Source: an uncultured Pseudobdellovibrionaceae bacterium (GTDB taxonomy: Bacteria; Bdellovibrionota; Bdellovibrionia; Bdellovibrionales; Bdellovibrionaceae). Taken from it: DNA of 8,963 bases. The stretch lies in assembly GCA_937900305.1 (NCBI GenBank), contig CALCCV010000493.1:1-8963 (forward strand), in the 5' to 3' direction. The translations under genes and the position numbers were made by a program. Positions 5,298-8,963 of this stretch are shown piece after piece (the stretch's first letter is position 1; the number at the start of each line of letters is the position of its first letter). Below the pieces are notes generated by a model. That model did no database searches. It was not told the origin of the DNA and saw nothing but the letters and a program-made list of their open reading frames with translations.

Positions 5298-7251
5298 CCC
5301 CGCACCAAGTCGCCCCCCCACAGATATCACGCCTCTCTCCGGCAACCAAAAGCCGTGGTCTACGGCAGACAGTACAGAACTTTACGGAATCAAGAATTGG
5401 GGCAATGGTTATTTTCGGATCAATACTCAAGGGAACGTCGAAGTCGTCCCAAACAATGGCCAGGGCAATAAGATCGACTTGTTCGAACTCACTCAAGACC
5501 TCATCGATCGAGGTATTCGCGCTCCCATGATGATTCGTTTTCCTGACATCATTCGGTCGCGAGTGGGTTTACTCTATAACTGCTTTCAGAAGGCGTTTGT
5601 CGATCACAATTACAAAGGTGAGTACCGAGGCGTTTACCCGATCAAGGTGAACCAGCAAAAACACCTCGTACAAGAGATCGTGAAGTCCGGCAAAAATTAT
5701 CATTTCGGTTTGGAGTGTGGCTCAAAACCTGAGCTCTTAGTGGTGTTGGCTCTTATGAACACCCCCGATGCCCTCATCATCTGCAACGGCTTCAAAGATT
5801 GCGAGTACATTGAGACGGCCATCCTGTCGCAAAAACTGGGTCGTAAAATCATCATCGTTGTCGATCGCAAAGATGAGCTGCAAATGATCATCGATGCGGC
5901 CAAAAAATTCGATGCCAAACCCCGCATTGGCTTTCGCGCCAAACTCAACACCCAGGGCTCCGGCAAGTGGGTCGACTCCAGCGGGGCGCGCAGCAAGTTT
6001 GGTTTGACGTCGATGGAAATTGTCGAGGGCGTCGATTTGCTTCGCAAAGAAGGAATGCTCGACTGTCTTGAGCTTCTGCACTACCACATTGGCTCTCAAG
6101 TCCCAACCATCCAAAGTATCAAATCCTCGCTGAAGGAAGCCGCTCGTTTTTACACTGGTCTTCACGCCATGGGCGCGGGATTGAAGTACATCGACGTGGG
6201 CGGCGGCCTCGGAATCGACTATGACGGTACGGGTTCGTCAGATTCTTCGATCAACTACTCTGAACAAGAGTATGCCAATGACGTCGTTTCCATTTTGCAA
6301 GGACTTTGCGACGAAAAACAAATTCCTCATCCTCACATCGTCACCGAGGCCGGTCGCTTTTTAGTCGCCCACCACTCGGTGCTTGTCTTCGATATACTCG
6401 GGGTCAACGATCTCGAACAAAAGCACCCACCTCGCACGGCAACCAAAAGTGATCCGCGGCTAATGCAAGATCTTCAATACATTTTTGAAAAACTCAACCG
6501 CGAAAACATCAACGAGTGTTTCAATGATCTGACCCAAGCCAAACAAGAGACTCTGCAACTCTTCACCTACGGTGTTTTGACCTTAGAGCAGCGAGCTTGG
6601 TGTGAAAGCATGTACTTTGCCATCGCCACAAGAATGCTGACACTCGCACGTCAGTTACCTGACACCGAAGACATCATTAAGTTTATGTCGCAAGAGCTTT
6701 GCGACACCTACTTCTGTAACTTTTCTCTTTTCCAATCGGTGCCGGACTCTTGGGCTGTTGGCCAGCTATTTCCGGTCATGCCTATTCATCGATTGAACGA
6801 AGAGCCTGAAAACGAAGCGACCCTCGCCGATTTGACTTGCGACTCTGATGGCAAGATTGAAAAATTCATCGACACCAAAACGGGGAGCTTTCGCGAAACT
6901 CTGGCAATTCATGAACTCAAAAACAAAGAGCCTTACTTTTTGGGAGTCTTCTTGACCGGCGCTTATCAAGAGATTTTGGGTGATTTGCACAACCTCTTCG
7001 GCGACACCGATGCCGTCCACGTTTCGCTCAATGAAGCTGGTTACACCATTGATGACTATGTTCCTGGTGACACGGTGACGGAAGTTTTGTCCTACGTGCA
7101 GTATGGCCGTTCCGAAATGGTGGACAGCGTTCGCCAGGCCACCGAAGAAGGAATTCAAAAGGGTCTCCTCTCTAAACAAGACGCCAAAGCTTTGATTCGT
7201 CACTATGAACAGGGTTTGGCCGGATACACCTATCTCGAAGAAGCTGAATAA
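5278..7251 (+). CDS. speA: Biosynthetic arginine decarboxylase
   Basis: PLP-dependent decarboxylation of arginine to agmatine, the first step of the agmatine route to putrescine and spermidine. With the ATG at 5278 the protein is 657 residues, almost exactly the size of E. coli SpeA (658). It is a fold-III (alanine-racemase-like barrel) decarboxylase: PLP-binding Lys123 lies in YPIKVNQ, followed by GLECGSKPEL, CNGFKD, LGFRAKL-like RIGFRAKLNTQGSGKW, LLHYHIGSQ, the glycine-rich phosphate loop DVGGGLGIDYDGT, and EAGR. The C-terminal beta-sandwich supplies Cys521 in LTCDSDG, then GAYQEILGDLHNLFGDTDAVH and the ending GLAGYTYLEE. GGAGATC at 5264-5270 is a moderate ribosome-binding site. An in-frame TTG at 5239 would add 13 unconserved residues and is less likely. 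The gene appears monocistronic; no speB or aguA is in the window. Confidence 0.96.
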   Translation: MHNVPSSPAPSRPPTDITPLSGNQKPWSTADSTELYGIKNWGNGYFRINTQGNVEVVPNNGQGNKIDLFELTQDLIDRGIRAPMMIRFPDIIRSRVGLLYNCFQKAFVDHNYKGEYRGVYPIKVNQQKHLVQEIVKSGKNYHFGLECGSKPELLVVLALMNTPDALIICNGFKDCEYIETAILSQKLGRKIIIVVDRKDELQMIIDAAKKFDAKPRIGFRAKLNTQGSGKWVDSSGARSKFGLTSMEIVEGVDLLRKEGMLDCLELLHYHIGSQVPTIQSIKSSLKEAARFYTGLHAMGAGLKYIDVGGGLGIDYDGTGSSDSSINYSEQEYANDVVSILQGLCDEKQIPHPHIVTEAGRFLVAHHSVLVFDILGVNDLEQKHPPRTATKSDPRLMQDLQYIFEKLNRENINECFNDLTQAKQETLQLFTYGVLTLEQRAWCESMYFAIATRMLTLARQLPDTEDIIKFMSQELCDTYFCNFSLFQSVPDSWAVGQLFPVMPIHRLNEEPENEATLADLTCDSDGKIEKFIDTKTGSFRETLAIHELKNKEPYFLGVFLTGAYQEILGDLHNLFGDTDAVHVSLNEAGYTIDDYVPGDTVTEVLSYVQYGRSEMVDSVRQATEEGIQKGLLSKQDAKALIRHYEQGLAGYTYLEEAE

Positions 7252-7263
7252 ATAAATGGTCGA

Positions 7264-7292
7264 CCAAGGTCTGTTTTGGAACGAGACCTTGG
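7264..7292 (+). terminator. Strong hairpin just after speA
   Basis: CCAAGGTCT (7264-7272) and AGACCTTGG (7284-7292) form a perfect 9-bp stem. An inner GTT/AAC pairing with one bulged G leaves a TTGG tetraloop. It starts 12 bases after the speA stop. No T-tract follows on the plus strand, so it may be a 3'-end stabilising or factor-assisted terminator hairpin rather than a classical intrinsic terminator. Confidence 0.5.
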
Positions 7293-7321
7293 ATCCGATC
7301 ATTGATGCATTCAATCATTAC

Positions 7322-7333
7322 AATTGCGCAATT
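7322..7333. promoter_or_regulatory. 12-bp perfect palindrome AATTGCGCAATT
   Basis: A perfect palindrome 63 bases before the ATG of the FAH-fold gene. It overlaps a weak -35-like TTGCGC (7324-7329) that is followed after 16 bases by TATTCT (7346-7351). A second, looser dyad, ATTGA-N5-TCAAT, lies at 7301-7315. This would be an operator position if that promoter is real. Confidence 0.3.
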
Positions 7334-7395
7334 TGAACCTCCCAATATTCTAACTCTACAGTTTGATTTCTAGAGCTAAAAACATGGGAGGAACG

Positions 7396-8406
7396 ATGTT
7401 CAAAGCCGTGCGCGGATGGATCCGCTCAAATGGAATGCTGACGACCGTATTTTGGGCCACTTTGATCGGCGGAGCCGTCACCGTGAGCCAGCCATCGCTT
7501 TCAAAAATATCACCCTATAAAATTCAACCTGATCTTCTGGTGTCCTTACTGGCCGATGGTCAACTGTTGAACATCCAATCCCACGGCGAAGGAACTGCCA
7601 CCGGTCGGCCGTTCGTCTCCCAATGGCAATCCTTTGCGGACCTGCTGCGAGACTCGACTGCGGAATCAAAAACTCCGACTCTGACTGCTGCATTGGACGA
7701 TTTGCAGCTTTCGTTTTCGCATCTTGCGGTTCGCAGTTTGGGTTTGGGATTGACGTATCCAGATCACCAACAAGAAACCGGCGTCGATCAGATTGTCGTT
7801 TTCCAAAAAAATGCGGCGCCAACTCGTCTCAATGATGACATGCCATTTCGCGACTACCTGGATTATGAATTGGAGGTTTCGCTTCTGTTGCATCGAACAG
7901 AACCTGGCGTCTTCGGATTTATGTTACACAATGATTTCACAGACCGAATGATTCAAGGAATGGAGTTTGTCGCTACAGATCCCGAGCCTTCATTTAGCAA
8001 AGCCAAATCCTTTGCAGGAGCCAATGCCCACGGCCCCATCATGGCTGTCGGTGGAGATGCCCTGTGGGCCTCTTTGCAAGCCGAGCTTCACTGGAACGAA
8101 AGTCCTGTACAAACTCTCGATCCGCAAACGAACCTTCTCAAACCCACTGACATTCACAAATTGGTTTTCGAAAGTAAATTTGCCGAAGGTCACGATTGGA
8201 TTTTAATTGGCAGTGGCACCCCATCGGGAACTATCTTTCGAGCTCCCACAAACATTGAGCGAGCCTACTATTTGTCCAAGGCGCTGTTTCGGCCAGCCAA
8301 GGCCAAAGAGTTATGGGTGAAATCTTTTGATTTTACAAAAGCCGAAGACACGCTCACATTTTCGTCAGAATCACTGGGTACTTTTCAAACACGCATTGTT
8401 CGCTAA
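7396..8406 (+). CDS. FAH-fold (fumarylacetoacetate hydrolase family) protein with N-terminal membrane segment
   Basis: 336 residues whose C-terminal two thirds follow the fumarylacetoacetase fold. The metal ligands are visible as E158 and E160 in DYELEVSLLLH and D180 in HNDFTDR, with a lysine-containing segment SKAKSFAGANAHGP after it and the late GSGTPSG turn (272-278). Relatives hydrolyse C-C bonds or decarboxylate beta-keto or enol acids, using Mg or Mn; the substrate here is not evident. Unusually, residues 13-31 are hydrophobic (MLTTVFWATLIGGAVTVS) behind a basic start (K3, R6, R10), indicating a signal peptide or membrane anchor, whereas the family is normally cytosolic. ATG at 7396 is preferred because GGGAGGA (7386-7392) precedes it; ATG 7384 and TTG 7363 lack such a site. 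The next gene converges 14 bases after its stop. Confidence 0.8.
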   Translation: MFKAVRGWIRSNGMLTTVFWATLIGGAVTVSQPSLSKISPYKIQPDLLVSLLADGQLLNIQSHGEGTATGRPFVSQWQSFADLLRDSTAESKTPTLTAALDDLQLSFSHLAVRSLGLGLTYPDHQQETGVDQIVVFQKNAAPTRLNDDMPFRDYLDYELEVSLLLHRTEPGVFGFMLHNDFTDRMIQGMEFVATDPEPSFSKAKSFAGANAHGPIMAVGGDALWASLQAELHWNESPVQTLDPQTNLLKPTDIHKLVFESKFAEGHDWILIGSGTPSGTIFRAPTNIERAYYLSKALFRPAKAKELWVKSFDFTKAEDTLTFSSESLGTFQTRIVR

Positions 8407-8416
8407 ATCTCGGATT

Positions 8417-8449
8417 GCCGCTAAGGCCCGTTCGCGGCGGCTTTCTTTT
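8417..8449 (+). terminator. Probable intrinsic terminator of the FAH-fold gene
   Basis: GCCGC (8417-8421) pairs with GCGGC (8434-8438) and is followed by GGC and a T-rich TTTCTTTT. It lies 10 bases after the stop and overlaps the last codons of the convergent gene, so the two genes share this end region. The loop is 12 bases, longer than ideal. Confidence 0.4.
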
Positions 8450-8938
8450 CGATATTCAATTTCACTCGGCGTGAAAGAGTTTGGATCAACGCTCGGGACC
8501 ACGCCGGTCGTTGGTACAAAACTCGCTCGAAAGTTCCGATCGGCACTTCAATCAATTCACATTCGCTAAGAGCCACTACGCTAGCGACGCGAGGTTCGCA
8601 GTTGATGTAGGCCATTTCGCCAACAAACTCTCCAACGCTGATTTGGCCAAGAACTTGTTCTTTTCCAATCGGGCCCCTGAAGGCTTGGAGCTGACCATAT
8701 TTCACAAAATAAATGAAATCTGCCTTATCTCCCTCACTCATTAGCACGTCACCTTTACTCAAAAGTCGCAGGTAAAACTCTGCCGGATGCAGATGCAATG
8801 AATAGTTAATTCCTTTAACCAACGTCTTCAAAAACGACTCTTTCAATTGACCAGGATCAATGAATTGCAAACGACCAGTGACAATTTCATCTAAACACCA
8901 TTCATCTTGCGGCGGGCTGCCAATCAAAATAATGGCTG
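8421..8938 (-). CDS. Cyclic-nucleotide-binding-domain protein, 5' end missing
   Basis: The C-terminal 172 or so residues of a protein whose beginning lies beyond the right edge. The frame stays open to the last genomic base (8938) and then only into adapter sequence. Counting from a TTG at 8927, a CRP/PKA-type cNMP-binding beta-barrel covers about 52-135: GDVLMSEGDKADFIYFVKYGQ is the first half, and the phosphate-binding cassette reads GEFVGEMAYINCEPRVASVVA, with Glu104 and Arg113 in the expected ligand-contacting places. ECELIEVP follows, then a C-terminal helical stretch (about 140-162). No CRP-type winged-helix DNA-binding domain follows, so it is not a standard CRP/FNR regulator from its C-terminus. 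What lies upstream is unknown. The TTG at 8927 is not a credible start. Whether it binds cAMP, c-di-GMP or nothing cannot be told. Confidence 0.8.
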
Positions 8939-8963
8939 AGATCGGAAGAGCACACGTCTGAAC
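8939..8963. other. Illumina TruSeq adapter sequence (non-biological)
   Basis: The final 25 bases begin AGATCGGAAGAGCACACGTC and match the start of the standard TruSeq read-1 3' adapter throughout. This is untrimmed library adapter assembled into the contig end, so the biological sequence stops at 8938. Any protein translated through it is artificial. Confidence 0.97.

Noticed and set aside
5700..6165. Minus-strand open frames opposite speA
   Set aside because: They lie inside a strongly conserved gene, resemble no family I know, and follow from the codon use of speA.
6766..7314. 182-residue minus-strand frame over the 3' end of speA
   Set aside because: Antisense to conserved SpeA C-terminal coding sequence, with no recognisable domain and no clear ribosome-binding site.
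1..8938. CRISPR array, tRNA, rRNA or a complete insertion sequence
   Set aside because: No regularly spaced repeats, cloverleaf-like sequence, rRNA segments, or paired terminal repeats with target duplications were seen on reading.

Overview
The window reads as one contig from a Gram-negative bacterium of moderate GC content. A member of the Bdellovibrionota or a neighbouring 'deltaproteobacterial' lineage is my best guess. It rests on the gene set and on the receiver-GGDEF protein, whose NDGHDHLFGSFVLSE segment resembles forms I associate with that group. This is inference from memory, not a search result. No rRNA, tRNA, CRISPR array or complete mobile element is visible. The last 25 bases match the Illumina TruSeq adapter and are not genomic. 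The first 29 bases are a hexanucleotide tandem repeat.

Layout, left to right: maiA (maleylacetoacetate isomerase, +); a convergent small gene (-) that keeps only the DNA-binding N-terminal part of an IS3/IS2-type transposase; a non-coding stretch of about 290 bp with an operator-like inverted repeat; a tight two-gene minus-strand unit, CDF-family metal exporter (fieF-like) then trmB (tRNA guanine-N7 methyltransferase); apt (adenine phosphoribosyltransferase, +), divergent from that unit; a convergent response regulator/diguanylate cyclase (-); a 405 bp divergent control region; speA (biosynthetic arginine decarboxylase, +); a fumarylacetoacetate-hydrolase-fold protein with an N-terminal membrane segment or signal peptide (+); and, running off the right edge, a truncated cyclic-nucleotide-binding-domain protein (-).

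Most genes are housekeeping or metabolic: tyrosine/aromatic catabolism, purine salvage, tRNA modification, polyamine synthesis and metal homeostasis. Two belong to nucleotide second-messenger signalling (c-di-GMP synthesis; a possible cNMP sensor). No complete new defence or mobile system is visible. The less ordinary items are the DDE-less transposase derivative with a strong ribosome-binding site and an operator-like repeat upstream, the membrane-targeted FAH-fold protein, substitutions at the transport site of the metal exporter, and dyad and tandem-repeat elements ahead of speA.
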